From: Mucilaginibacter sp. PAMC 26640
GTDB taxonomy: Bacteria; Bacteroidota; Bacteroidia; Sphingobacteriales; Sphingobacteriaceae
Length of the DNA stretch: 64,000 bases
Assembly (NCBI GenBank): GCA_001596135.1
Contig: CP014773.1
Span: 5,022,001-5,086,000 of the forward strand
Reading direction: 5' to 3'
Within the stretch, counting starts at the first letter, position 1. The number at the start of each line of letters is the position of its first letter. Position numbers and translations under genes: made by a program. Shown here one piece after another: positions 8,349 through 17,619 of the stretch. The notes beneath the pieces were generated by a model. That model did not search any database, was not told the DNA's origin, and saw only the letters and a list, made by a program, of their open reading frames with translations.

Positions 8349-9197
8349 TTATAATTTAACAGCTTTTAAACTCAGGTCTAAACTTTTTACAGAGTGTGTA
8401 AGCGCCCCCATGGATACATAGTCCACCCCGCAATCGGCGTATTCGCGAACGTTTTCCTCGGTAATCCCACCAGACGCTTCCGTAATATACTTGCCCTCTA
8501 TCATGTTAACGGCCTGCCGCAGATCACCAAATTCAAAATTATCCAGTAAAATGCGGTTCACATTGCCGGTTTGCAAAACCTGCTCCAACTCGTCAATGTT
8601 ACGCACCTCAATTTCTATGGCTAGCTTTTTACCCGTTTTTACTAAGTATTGGTTGGCATTCTCTATGGCCCGCCTTATCCCGCCGGAATAATCAACGTGA
8701 TTATCTTTGATCAGGATCATATCGTACAGCCCTATCCTATGGTTAACGCCACCGCCTATGCGCACCGCCCATTTTTCAAGGTAACGCAATCCGGGAGTGG
8801 TTTTGCGGGTATCCAATACCTTGGTATTGGTACCCTTTAACATATCTACAATTTCGTTGGTTTTGGTAGCAATGCCGCTCATGCGCTGCATGCAGTTCAA
8901 TACAAGCCGCTCGGCTTTAAGAATGCTTTGCGCATCTCCTTCAACTATAAAGGCTACATCTTTGGGTTTTACTTCTGCTCCGTCACGTAAAAATATCTGC
9001 AGTTTAAGGTCAGGATCAACTACATTAAAGATCTCTTCAGCCAGCTCTACGCCTGCGAGAATGCCCGTATCTTTTACTAAGAGTTTAGCTTTGCCTTGGG
9101 TACCGGCTTCAATAGTAGCCAGGGAAGTGTGGTCGCCATCGCCAACATCTTCACTAAGCGCGTTTACTATAAATTGATGTATAAGTTGTTTGTCCAA
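8349..9197 (-). CDS. nadC: Nicotinate-nucleotide pyrophosphorylase (quinolinate phosphoribosyltransferase)
   Basis: The 282-residue length is typical. Visible motifs are ALSEDVGDGDHTS near the N terminus, LNCMQRMSGIAT, VLDTRKTTPGLR (substrate-binding Arg and Lys), GGGVNHRIGLYDMILIKDNH and the C-terminal EASGGITEENVREYADCGVDYVS phosphate-binding region. It converts quinolinate and PRPP to nicotinate mononucleotide in de novo NAD synthesis. A candidate -7 box on the minus strand (TACTTTTG, bases 9217-9224) lies about 20 bases before the ATG. nadA and nadB are not in the window; nadK, which acts later on NAD, is at 57.9 kb. Confidence 0.97.
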   Translation of the reverse strand: MDKQLIHQFIVNALSEDVGDGDHTSLATIEAGTQGKAKLLVKDTGILAGVELAEEIFNVVDPDLKLQIFLRDGAEVKPKDVAFIVEGDAQSILKAERLVLNCMQRMSGIATKTNEIVDMLKGTNTKVLDTRKTTPGLRYLEKWAVRIGGGVNHRIGLYDMILIKDNHVDYSGGIRRAIENANQYLVKTGKKLAIEIEVRNIDELEQVLQTGNVNRILLDNFEFGDLRQAVNMIEGKYITEASGGITEENVREYADCGVDYVSMGALTHSVKSLDLSLKAVKL

Positions 9198-9242
9198 ACC
9201 TTTGCATTTTGAATTTCAAAAGTAAGAACAATTGACGAGTAA

Positions 9243-9638
9243 TTAGGTTTTTTCGATTTCTATCCGCATCTCAATGATCACCATTTCCTTTTCAACTTCC
9301 TTCATCGTATAGGCTACCCTGAACTTTCCTTTATCGGTGTGCAGCAAAACAACGCCAAAATTATAGTTAGCATTGGAGTTAACGCGGTGAAGTATGGCTA
9401 CAGACTGCGGCTTATTGTCTTTAAAAAATTTTTCAAGGATCACCTCTGCCTGCGTTTTAGAGTAAACATTGGCATTTTCCAGCACGGCAATATCAACACT
9501 GGGAGCAAAAAACCTGGCTATTTCATGAGCATTCCCCTGCCCTATCAGCGCGGCTATTTTATCAATAGGGTCGGCTTTACAAACATTTGGCACCATATAT
9601 AATAGCACCACCATTGGCAGATATTTTAGTTTCATCAT
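9243..9638 (-). CDS. Small exported DUF4783 protein
   Basis: About 131 residues starting at one of two adjacent ATG codons (9638 or 9635); a longer frame from 9659 lacks support. A signal peptide (KYLPMVVLLYMVPNVCKA) precedes a compact domain with FFAPSVDIAV, TQAEVILEKFFKDNKP and FRVAYTMKEV, which fits DUF4783, a Bacteroidota family with an NTF2-like fold (from memory). No catalytic residues are recognised. In related genomes it often sits next to nadC, as here, but its role is unknown. Confidence 0.72.
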   Translation of the reverse strand: MMKLKYLPMVVLLYMVPNVCKADPIDKIAALIGQGNAHEIARFFAPSVDIAVLENANVYSKTQAEVILEKFFKDNKPQSVAILHRVNSNANYNFGVVLLHTDKGKFRVAYTMKEVEKEMVIIEMRIEIEKT

Positions 9639-9716
9639 AAGATATGACCAATAAACCAAATAAAAGTTGCAATAAAAAATAAAACGGGATAAATTATAAT
9701 GTTTAAAAGTTGCTTT

Positions 9717-9724
9717 TATATTTG
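9717..9724 (+). promoter_or_regulatory. Candidate -7 box of gpmI, four bases before the GTG start
   Basis: TATATTTG is a perfect TAnnTTTG match. It lies inside the longer version of the gpmI frame (ATG at 9699), which argues for the GTG at 9729 as the real start and for a leaderless or nearly leaderless mRNA. No good -33 box was found. Confidence 0.55.
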
Positions 9725-9728
9725 CATT

Positions 9729-11252
9729 GTGGAAAACAGAAAAAAAGTCGCACTAATTATACTCGACGGATGGGGCTACGGCCGCACAGACGATTCGAAT
9801 GCTATACTGGCAGCCAATACGCCGTTTTTTGATTCGATGATCGCAAAATATCCCAATTCAAAACTCGAAGCATCCGGCCTGGCGGTGGGTTTGCCGGAGG
9901 GACAAATGGGCAACTCTGAAGTTGGCCACATGAACCTCGGCGCAGGGCGCGTGGTTTACCAGGAACTGGGCCGAATTAATAAAGCCGTAATTGATAACGA
10001 GTTTTTGCAGAACGAAACGATGGTGGAGGCATTTAACTATGCCCGCGATAACGATAAAGATCTGCACCTGATAGGCCTGGTGAGCGATGGCGGCGTGCAC
10101 GCACACATCAATCACCTGAAGGGGCTGTGCACTGCGACCAAAGCTTTAGGTTTGGAGAAAGTGTTTATACACGCCTTTTTAGATGGCCGGGACACCGACC
10201 CAAATTCCGGCCTTAAATTCATCACCGACCTGGAGCATCATATTGCTGACAGCCCGGTAAGGCTGGCTTCTGCCATTGGCAGATATTATGCTATGGATCG
10301 GGATAACCGCTGGGAACGTGTTAAGTTGGCATACGACCTGATGGTTAAGGGCGCTGGCGAAAAAACCGATGATATTTTAGCCTGTATCAAGCAATCCTAT
10401 GAAGCGGGCGTAACCGATGAGTTTATTCAACCAATAGTAAAAGTTGATGCAGACGGGCAGCCCATTGCTGTTATAAAAGATGGCGACGTAGTGATCTGCT
10501 TTAACTTCCGGACAGACCGGGGCCGCGAGATTTCGCAGGCACTTACGCAGCGGGAGTTTCCGGAGTATGATATGCATCCCCTGGATATTCAGTATATCAC
10601 CATGACTTCTTATGATGAAACATTCAAGAACGTAAAGGTGGTTTTCCGTAAGGATGATCTAAGTAAGACGCTTGGCGAGGTTTTAGAAGGCGCAAACAAG
10701 AACCAGATCCGCATAGCGGAGACCGAAAAATACCCACACGTCACTTTCTTCTTTAGTGGTGGCCGTGAAAAAGAATTTATTAACGAGAAGCGTTTATTGG
10801 TACCATCGCCAAAGGTGGCTACATACGACCTTCAACCGGAGATGAGTGCCGAAGGCATCCGTGATGCAATCATCCCCGAATTGATTGCCGAATGGCCCGA
10901 TTTTGTTTGTCTTAATTTCGCTAATACCGATATGGTGGGCCATACAGGCGTTTTTAGCGCCGTTGTTAAGGCTGCCGAAACAGCAGACGCCTGTACTAAA
11001 GCAGTAGTGGAGACCGGGCTGGAACACGGTTATTCGTTCATCATCATTGCCGATCATGGTAATGCTGATTATATGATCAATGACGATGGATCGCCAAATA
11101 CCGCTCATACCACTAACCTGGTGCCCTGCATTGTAATCGATAGCGATGTAAAAGCTGTGAAAGATGGTAAACTGGGCGATATTGCTCCAACCATATTAAG
11201 CATTTTGGGTGTATCTATCCCGGAAGAAATGAGCGGTAATGTACTGGTATAA
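9729..11252 (+). CDS. gpmI: 2,3-bisphosphoglycerate-independent phosphoglycerate mutase
   Basis: About 507 residues, the usual length. The N terminus VALIILDGWGYGR carries the first metal-binding Asp. MGNSEVGHMNLGAGR holds the serine nucleophile, SDGGVHAH and DGRDTDP follow, and the C-terminal metal site is in NFANTDMVGHTG and IADHGNAD. It interconverts 3- and 2-phosphoglycerate using manganese. I prefer the GTG at 9729, because the stretch upstream of it (from ATG 9699) reads MFKSCFYICI, is not conserved in type, and contains the -7 box. Its 3' end overlaps the next gene by 14 bases. Confidence 0.96.
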   Translation: MENRKKVALIILDGWGYGRTDDSNAILAANTPFFDSMIAKYPNSKLEASGLAVGLPEGQMGNSEVGHMNLGAGRVVYQELGRINKAVIDNEFLQNETMVEAFNYARDNDKDLHLIGLVSDGGVHAHINHLKGLCTATKALGLEKVFIHAFLDGRDTDPNSGLKFITDLEHHIADSPVRLASAIGRYYAMDRDNRWERVKLAYDLMVKGAGEKTDDILACIKQSYEAGVTDEFIQPIVKVDADGQPIAVIKDGDVVICFNFRTDRGREISQALTQREFPEYDMHPLDIQYITMTSYDETFKNVKVVFRKDDLSKTLGEVLEGANKNQIRIAETEKYPHVTFFFSGGREKEFINEKRLLVPSPKVATYDLQPEMSAEGIRDAIIPELIAEWPDFVCLNFANTDMVGHTGVFSAVVKAAETADACTKAVVETGLEHGYSFIIIADHGNADYMINDDGSPNTAHTTNLVPCIVIDSDVKAVKDGKLGDIAPTILSILGVSIPEEMSGNVLV

Positions 11253-11793
11253 ACCAATAAAACAATATCTCCGTTTTACAGGCGCACTTGCACTTTTGTG
11301 TTGCGGGTATGCCTGTAAACCGGAAATTAAAGAAACCGGCGCTAGTGTAAAATATTTCGATTTGAAGGAATATTTCAGATCAGATTCTGCCCGGCTTGCG
11401 GTGCTTAATCCCGAAATAACCAAAACGGTGAGCCATAACGGCGATAGCGAGACCAAAAAAATGCACATACCTAACTGGGGGCGCGAATTCGGCTTATTTA
11501 AATCATCAGATATAAACAAACCGGCGTGGAAAGATAGTTACACGGTACAGTTAACCGGCGATTCATTGATCAGCTACAAAGCTAAATTCCCCGAACTCAA
11601 GACACGGGAGATTGTGATTCGAAAAAGCAAAGGAAAAGTCATATCCGTTGCCATTACAAATGATGTTCATAACCTGTTATACCAAACTATTGAGAAACTC
11701 ACTTATGTGCCAAACTCGTACTACCTCATAGAAAAGAAGCAGCATGTGAAAGTGATGGGGGAAAACGACTACCTGATTAAAGGGGTATTTTAA
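11239..11793 (+). CDS. Putative lipoprotein of unknown function
   Basis: A 184-residue protein whose first 26 residues form a hydrophobic leader ending in GYAC, a plausible though not perfect lipobox (Cys26). The remainder is soluble and rich in lysine and aspartate, with KYFDLKEYFRSDSARL after the leader; no family is recognised. It overlaps the gpmI end by 14 bases, suggesting coupled translation, although a shared function with glycolysis is unlikely. It is convergent with the TPR gene: the stops directly abut at 11793/11794. Confidence 0.7.
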   Translation: MYWYKPIKQYLRFTGALALLCCGYACKPEIKETGASVKYFDLKEYFRSDSARLAVLNPEITKTVSHNGDSETKKMHIPNWGREFGLFKSSDINKPAWKDSYTVQLTGDSLISYKAKFPELKTREIVIRKSKGKVISVAITNDVHNLLYQTIEKLTYVPNSYYLIEKKQHVKVMGENDYLIKGVF

Positions 11794-12417
11794 TTAGTGG
11801 CGGCCTGTTGCCGATGCCAGCTTCTCTTTAGAAACATCCAACAGGGTAGAAATATCCGTTCGGCCCGGGTTCTCATTCAAAACCTTTTCCAGATCGGCAA
11901 CCGATGCCTTTAAAGAGTTGACCCCCCTTACCCTATCATAGTTTTTGCTGCTCGGTTGCAGCTTAAACAATCCATACTCACGATAGGCAATGGCCCTGGT
12001 TTGGTAACTTTTAGTTTGTTGTGTGGGATCAATAGCAATGGCCTTGGTAAGATCAAATATAGCCCCCAACAAATATTTCTCTCGTTCGTCTGGCGACAAG
12101 TAGCTGTCTTTACCTAAGAATCCTTTGGCACGGGCGCGGTAATAATACGCGGTGGCATCCGCCGGATTAATATAAATAGCTTTAGAATAAGCAATTACAG
12201 ATTTGCGGTAGTTTTCGCTATGGTAGTATGAGTATCCCAACATCCAATAAGCATTAGAATTGGTAGAATCTATCAGGCAGGCTTTTTCCAGCTGCGCAAC
12301 AGCGGCTTTAAAATTGCCATCCATAAATGCTTGTTGCCCCAATTTAACATAAGCGTTTTGGGCCGATGAATCGAGCGAAGTAATAATAAAAAGGGAAATT
12401 ATTGCCGATAGCCTCAT
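11794..12417 (-). CDS. Exported tetratricopeptide-repeat protein
   Basis: A 207-residue protein with a signal peptide (about residues 1-19, ending SSAQ), followed by at least three TPR units: AYVKLGQQAFMDGNFKAAVA, AYWMLGYSYYHSENYRKSVI and AYYYRARAKGFLGKD, with a fourth around YQTRAIAYREYGLF. TPR proteins act as protein-binding scaffolds; the partner is unknown. It is a single gene convergent with the gpmI unit and followed upstream by a long AT-rich gap before lon. Confidence 0.85.
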   Translation of the reverse strand: MRLSAIISLFIITSLDSSAQNAYVKLGQQAFMDGNFKAAVAQLEKACLIDSTNSNAYWMLGYSYYHSENYRKSVIAYSKAIYINPADATAYYYRARAKGFLGKDSYLSPDEREKYLLGAIFDLTKAIAIDPTQQTKSYQTRAIAYREYGLFKLQPSSKNYDRVRGVNSLKASVADLEKVLNENPGRTDISTLLDVSKEKLASATGRH

Positions 12418-13076
12418 TACTTACCTAACGTGTGTAACAATTTAGTATTACTTTAACTTGCATAAATACAAAATATTATCTCCCAGGCTTACTTTTTGTA
12501 ATAAATATATAATCACCAATAGCTTGTCACTAAACTAAATTATAGCATGTTCGCAAACACGCTACTATACATGACAACATCCTGATACTGCCCTTTAAAA
12601 GCCGCAATTATTAAAGCCTAAAATTCAAGCGTTTTACATTTAACAGGCCTAATATAACTGCCAACCCGGCCATTTCTTGTAATCATGATAAAGTTTAACC
12701 TTTAGTCGCAATTTGTTGCATCTAATTGATTATAATTTGCTTAATCGGAACTCGAATTTCATCAGGCTTAATCTAACATCATAATTAGTTTATTGATCAA
12801 TGTATAGCGACAAATCCCCTGCTTATACCTGACTTAATTACCGTTTACCTTCAGTTTTCTTGAGATCTGCCCGAAAAGAAAAATAGATCACAAATAGCAT
12901 GATATCAACAAGTTAATGCCTACAGGCAAATACCTTTCCAAATAAAGTTATCTTGGCACAGCACTTGAAACAGTATATTTGCATAAATAAAACTGATAGT
13001 TAACCCCTATTAAACACCCGGGTAGTAACCCGCGGCTGACAATATGACGTTGATTTATCATAACACCAGGTGATTA
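12418..13076. other. Long intergenic region upstream of lon
   Basis: About 660 AT-rich bases without a credible reading frame. Near its right end it contains the candidate lon promoter (12952-12981), leaving a 5' leader of roughly 90 bases. I see no tRNA, known riboswitch or strong hairpin in the rest; a small RNA cannot be excluded. Confidence 0.5.
12952..12981 (+). promoter_or_regulatory. Promoter of lon
   Basis: CTTG at 12952-12955 and TATATTTG at 12974-12981 are separated by 18 bases, matching the Bacteroidota -33 / -7 pattern (TTTG-N19-TAnnTTTG) closely. Transcription would start near 12988. Confidence 0.65.
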
Positions 13077-15554
13077 ATGAGTTTCGATCCGTTTGATTTT
13101 AAAAATACTGCTGCAATAAACGAAGATTCTGAATTCTTCCCGCTGATGTCATCAGAGGACGAAGAAGAAATGAACAACGAGCAGGTTCCTGATATTTTAT
13201 CCATCCTGCCTTTACGTAATACCGTTCTGTTTCCGGGGGTGGTAATTCCGATTACTGTGGGGCGTGATAAATCCATTAAACTGATCCGCGATGCCAACAA
13301 AGGCAAGCGCCTTATTGGCGTGGTGGCACAGCAGGATGTAAGTGTTGAAGACCCTAACTTTGATCAGCTTCATCGCGTTGGCACCATTGCACTGATCATT
13401 AAAATGCTGCAAATGCCAGATGGTAATACCACTGTGATATTACAGGGTAAAAAACGCTTCATTTTAAAGGATGAAGTGCAAAGCGAGCCTTATATTAAGG
13501 CAACGGTTGAGCCTTTTAAAGAGATCAAACCAAAAGAAGACAAAGAATTTAAGGCCATGGTATCGTCTGTTAAAGACATGGCCATGAACATCATACAGTT
13601 ATCGCCCAATATCCCGAGCGAGGCAGGGATTGCTATCCGCAATATCGAAAGCAACTCTTTCCTTATCAATTTCATATCATCAAATATGAATGCGGATATG
13701 CAGGCAAAACAAACGTTGCTGGAAGCTGCAAGCCTGCGCGACAGGGTGAACATGGTGCTGGAGCATCTTACGCTGGATTTGCAGATGCTGGAACTGAAGA
13801 ACCAGATCCAAACCAAAGTAAGGGTAGATCTGGATAAGCAACAGCGCGATTACTTCCTTAACCAGCAGCTGAAAACGATACAGGAAGAGCTGGGCGGTAC
13901 CTCCCCCGACCTGGAAATTGAAAATCTTCGCCAGCGTGCGCTAAAGAAAAAATGGAGTAAAGAAGTTAAGACTCAGTTTGCTAAAGAGCTGGAAAAACTT
14001 GCCCGTACGAATCCTGCGGCGGCAGATTATTCAGTACAGATTAACTATCTGGAACTGCTGATTGACCTGCCTTGGAACGAATTTACCAAAGACAACTTCG
14101 ACCTTAAACGTGCCCAAAAGGTTTTGGATAAAGATCATTTTGGTTTAGATAAAGTAAAGCAACGTATTATAGAATACCTGGCTGTGCTTAAATTAAAGCA
14201 TGATATGAAGGCCCCTATCCTTTGCCTGGTTGGCCCTCCTGGAGTTGGTAAAACTTCGCTGGGCAAATCAATCGCCAAAGCCCTGGGTCGTAAGTACGTG
14301 CGCATGGCCTTAGGTGGTGTGCGGGACGAGGCGGAAATTCGCGGGCACCGCAAAACCTATATAGGTGCCATGCCGGGCCGGATCATCCAGTCGGTTAAAA
14401 AGGCAGGTGCTGCAAACCCCGTATTTATACTGGATGAGATCGATAAAGTAAGCAGCGATTTTCGTGGAGACCCATCTTCTGCATTGCTGGAGGTACTGGA
14501 TCCGGAGCAGAACGCCACATTTTACGATAATTACGTAGAAATGGATTTCGACCTATCCAACGTAATGTTCATTGCGACCGCAAATTCGCTGAGCACCATT
14601 CAGCCCGCCTTGCTGGACAGGATGGAAATTATTGAGGTGAACGGTTACACTATTGAGGAAAAAATTGAAATAGCTAAACGCCACCTGGTGCCAAAGCAAC
14701 GCGAAGCACACGGCCTTACTCCAAAGGATGTGGTTATTAAAAACGATATTGTTGAAAAGCTCATTGAAGATTATACCCGGGAGTCGGGCGTGCGTGCGCT
14801 TGAAAAACGGATAGGCTCTGTAGTGCGTGGTGTTGCAAAAAATATTGCGATGGAAGAAGCTTACAACCCGCAGGTGAACAAAAAAGAGGTTGAGAAGATT
14901 CTTGGTGCCCCTTTTTATGACAAGGACCTTTATGAGAACAATGATATAGCCGGCGTTGTAACCGGCCTGGCCTGGACATCCGTTGGCGGCGACATTCTGT
15001 TCATAGAATCGAGCCTGAGCCCCGGTAATGGCAAGTTAACGCTAACGGGCAGCCTGGGAGATGTAATGAAAGAATCGGTAACCATTGCACTGGCTTATTT
15101 GCGTGCCCATGCAGGCGATTTTAATATCAACCCAAAACTGTTTGAGCAATGGGATGTGCATGTGCACGTACCAGCAGGCGCAACCCCTAAAGACGGCCCA
15201 TCTGCAGGTGTCACAATGCTTACCGCACTGGTATCGGCGTTTACCCAGCGCAAGCTGAAACCGCATTTAGCGATGACGGGCGAGATCACGCTCCGCGGCC
15301 GCGTGTTGCCGGTTGGAGGCATCAAAGAAAAGATTTTGGCCGCTAAACGGGCAAATATCAAAGAGATCATCCTTTGCAAATCCAATCAGAAAGATATTCT
15401 GGAGATAAAAGAAGATTACATCAAAGATCTGAAGTTTCATTATGTAACTGATATGAAGGAAGTGATTGAGCTGGCCTTGCTTAACGAGAAAGTCAGCAAC
15501 GCTTTAGACCTTACCGTAAAAGAAAAAGACCCGGTTAAAACCGAAGTAATTTAA
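13077..15554 (+). CDS. lon: ATP-dependent protease Lon (LonA type)
   Basis: 825 residues with the full LonA order. The N-terminal substrate domain starts at ILPLRNTVLFPGVVIPI. A coiled-coil region follows (KTIQEELGGT). The AAA+ module has Walker A GPPGVGKTS, Walker B VFILDEIDKV and the sensor ATANSL. The C-terminal protease domain has the catalytic serine in PKDGPSAGVTM and the lysine in KEKILAAKRA. It degrades misfolded and specific regulatory proteins in the cytosol. Upstream is a well-formed promoter, and a hairpin terminator follows 21 bases after the stop, so it is a single-gene unit. The ATG at 13077 leaves a somewhat long acidic N-terminal extension before the conserved domain, as usual in Bacteroidota. 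Confidence 0.98.
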   Translation: MSFDPFDFKNTAAINEDSEFFPLMSSEDEEEMNNEQVPDILSILPLRNTVLFPGVVIPITVGRDKSIKLIRDANKGKRLIGVVAQQDVSVEDPNFDQLHRVGTIALIIKMLQMPDGNTTVILQGKKRFILKDEVQSEPYIKATVEPFKEIKPKEDKEFKAMVSSVKDMAMNIIQLSPNIPSEAGIAIRNIESNSFLINFISSNMNADMQAKQTLLEAASLRDRVNMVLEHLTLDLQMLELKNQIQTKVRVDLDKQQRDYFLNQQLKTIQEELGGTSPDLEIENLRQRALKKKWSKEVKTQFAKELEKLARTNPAAADYSVQINYLELLIDLPWNEFTKDNFDLKRAQKVLDKDHFGLDKVKQRIIEYLAVLKLKHDMKAPILCLVGPPGVGKTSLGKSIAKALGRKYVRMALGGVRDEAEIRGHRKTYIGAMPGRIIQSVKKAGAANPVFILDEIDKVSSDFRGDPSSALLEVLDPEQNATFYDNYVEMDFDLSNVMFIATANSLSTIQPALLDRMEIIEVNGYTIEEKIEIAKRHLVPKQREAHGLTPKDVVIKNDIVEKLIEDYTRESGVRALEKRIGSVVRGVAKNIAMEEAYNPQVNKKEVEKILGAPFYDKDLYENNDIAGVVTGLAWTSVGGDILFIESSLSPGNGKLTLTGSLGDVMKESVTIALAYLRAHAGDFNINPKLFEQWDVHVHVPAGATPKDGPSAGVTMLTALVSAFTQRKLKPHLAMTGEITLRGRVLPVGGIKEKILAAKRANIKEIILCKSNQKDILEIKEDYIKDLKFHYVTDMKEVIELALLNEKVSNALDLTVKEKDPVKTEVI

Positions 15555-15575
15555 GCTCATTAAATCTAAAAAAAA

Positions 15576-15601
15576 GCAGTACTTCTGGTGCTGCTTTTTT
15601 T
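15576..15601 (+). terminator. Rho-independent terminator after lon
   Basis: GCAGTAC and GTGCTGC (15576-15594) form a 7-bp stem with one G-U pair and a TTCTG loop, followed by seven T and preceded by a matching A run. Confidence 0.88.
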
Positions 15602-15652
15602 ATGCCCAAAATTTTAACTAGGGCAAAATGTCTTTACTTTAGCAAACAACCA

Positions 15653-16834
15653 ATGCTTTCCCGCAAATATATCAACCTTATGAAGTTTACATTATCCGGC
15701 ACCCTGCTAGCTAAAATAAAACGGTTTAAAGCCATGGCAATTATTACAGCGTTGGCCCTCTCTTCACAACTTGTTGCTGCCCAGTCGGTGTATAATATTA
15801 GCGGCACTGTAAAAGATGAGAAAAATAAAGAATTGCCATCGGTAACCGTATTTTTATCCGGGCGCACAAACATCACCGCCAGCAACGAAAAAGGTGTGTT
15901 TACCTTTTATAACCTGCCACCGGGTTCTTACTTGCTGGTAGCCCGGTCTGTAGGTTATAAAACCTACGCCAAAGAAATAACCGTTACCGCTGCTGATGTT
16001 AAAATAAATGTAAAGCTAAAGCAACAACTTAACACACTACACGAGGTGGTAGTGAATGGTTTTTTGCAGAAATACTTCGATAAGTTCAGCCGATATTTTT
16101 TGGGAACAACACCTAACTCAGAAAAATGCACTATTCTTAACCGAGATGCGCTCCATTTTTATTTTGATAAAGAAACTCAAACACTTTCCGTTTCGGCAGA
16201 CGAGCTCTTACAGATCCAAAATGATGCGCTTGGCTACAAGATCAGCTATTCCTTGGAGTCGTTTGAACTGAACGAGGAAAAACACTTGCTAAAATATCAG
16301 GGCTACCCCTCCTTCCAGTAATTACAACCACCCAACAAAACTACGCGTAAACGCTGGAAACGAGACCGGGAAAAAGCATACAATGGGTCAATAATTAATT
16401 TTTTAAGATCACTATACAACAAAGATCTGGATAACGAGGGTTTTGAAGTATACCAACTGGCTAACAAAGTAAAACAAGGCGAAACCACGGATGGCCGCTC
16501 GCTAAAAGTTATCCAGAGAGCGCTTCGAGAAGATTCGCTTACAAGCCGGGTTGATATAAACTTTAAAAAATTTAGTTTTAGGAACAGCCTGCTGGTTGTG
16601 TACAGAAGTGAAGATGTAAACAGCGATTTCGCTTCGAGCGAATATTTTATAGATGTTAATCCCCGCAAATTAAGGTACATATCGCACGGAGAAAATTCAA
16701 TGGTTACGTTTTTGTCTGAAAATATTGTGATTGATAAACAAGGTTACTACACACCGCAAGGGGGCCTGCTATTTGAAGGCTACATGGGGTGGGAGCAAGT
16801 TGCAGATTTGCTACCTTTAGAATTTGGTGATTAA
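15653..16834 (+). pseudogene. Exported CarboxypepD-regulatory-like protein interrupted by an in-frame stop
   Basis: The frame reads a signal peptide, then a CarboxypepD_reg-like beta-sandwich (ISGTVKDEKNKELPSVTVFL, then NEKGVFTFYNLPPGSYLLVA), then a Bacteroidota-specific domain. It is cut by TAA at 16319-16321 right after YQGYPSF-Gln. The same frame stays open afterwards for another 171 codons to the TAA at 16832, reading LQPPNKTTRKRWKRDREKAY and then NGSIINFLRSLYNKDLDNEG, a natural continuation of the family. One base change (GAA to TAA) would explain the break. Proteins of this kind are exported; their role is unknown. The start is uncertain: ATG at 15653 or 15680 fits the signal peptide best. 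It could also be a sequencing error or a very recent mutation. Confidence 0.82.
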
Positions 16835-16971
16835 AACAACCTGTCTATCTACAAGTTGTCGGTCTTTTTTTTAATTTCGTCAGGTGTTCGAACTGTTAAC
16901 CTTAAACCCTTTGTGCTACCTTTTCCGCTTTATAACAACAACCGCCAAATCCTTCACAATTATAGAAATCT

Positions 16972-17550
16972 ATGAAAATTAAATCATTAAGCCTTCCTTT
17001 TGTTATTACATTGCTTGTGGGTTGTTTAACCGCAAGAGCCCAAAATGCAACCCTATCCAAAACTGATACTGTTGCGCATTCATTAGCAACACAAAAGCCC
17101 CAAAATTTCTATTTTGAATTACTGGGACCGGGTGCGCTCTATTCGGTAAATTACGATACCCGCTTTAAAAACCGGCAGGACGGGCTGGGCTGGCGGGCCG
17201 GTGTAAGCTATTACGCGCAAGATGGTGATCAACTGCTCACCGTGCCCCTTATGTTTAATTACCTGCTGGGCAAAAAAGGCAAATACTTTGAAATTGGTGC
17301 CGGGCTAACTTTTTACCATACAAATACCAGTGACGTATTTTTTGACCAGCAGCAAAAGTATGATGCAACGTATAACTATTATTACTATGAGCCGGAAAAA
17401 CGTAATGGGGTATACGGCACTTTAAGTTTCGGGTACCGCTATCAACCGTTAGATGGTGGCTTTAGCTTCAGGGCAGGGGTAAGCCCTATTATTAATTCGA
17501 ATAACTTTATACCCTACTGGCCCTACGTAAGTTTCGGTTATACATTTTAA
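16972..17550 (+). CDS. Putative outer-membrane beta-barrel protein
   Basis: A 192-residue protein with a signal peptide (cleavage likely after TARA, residue 23). Alternating aromatic beta strands follow (NFYFELLGPGALYSVNYDTRF, KYFEIGAGLTFYH, YGTLSFGYRYQP), and it ends in the aromatic strand YVSFGYTF, the usual C-terminal signal for insertion by BamA. It is too short for a transporter, so probably a small eight-stranded barrel. Function unknown. The gene stands alone between the broken gene and the LpxR-like gene. Confidence 0.68.
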   Translation: MKIKSLSLPFVITLLVGCLTARAQNATLSKTDTVAHSLATQKPQNFYFELLGPGALYSVNYDTRFKNRQDGLGWRAGVSYYAQDGDQLLTVPLMFNYLLGKKGKYFEIGAGLTFYHTNTSDVFFDQQQKYDATYNYYYYEPEKRNGVYGTLSFGYRYQPLDGGFSFRAGVSPIINSNNFIPYWPYVSFGYTF

Positions 17551-17565
17551 AATAGATGATAAAAA

Positions 17566-17596
17566 CGGGGCAATTATCTCCCCGCATTCTTTATTT
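17566..17596 (+). terminator. Possible terminator after the barrel gene
   Basis: CGGGG (17566-17570) pairs with CCCCG (17580-17584) around a 9-base loop and is followed by a T-rich stretch. The stem is short, so this is tentative. Confidence 0.45.
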
Positions 17597-17619
17597 TAGC
17601 CCTGCTTTATAAATCCCTG

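Noticed and set aside
16303..16680. 125-codon minus-strand frame across the stop at 16319
   Set aside because: Antisense to the interrupted gene, whose plus-strand continuation is clearly coding.
16836..16873. Weak stem (ACAAC / GTTGT) with eight T after the interrupted gene as a terminator
   Set aside because: Only five weak pairs with a 14-base loop; the T tract is suggestive, but the stem is too poor to call.
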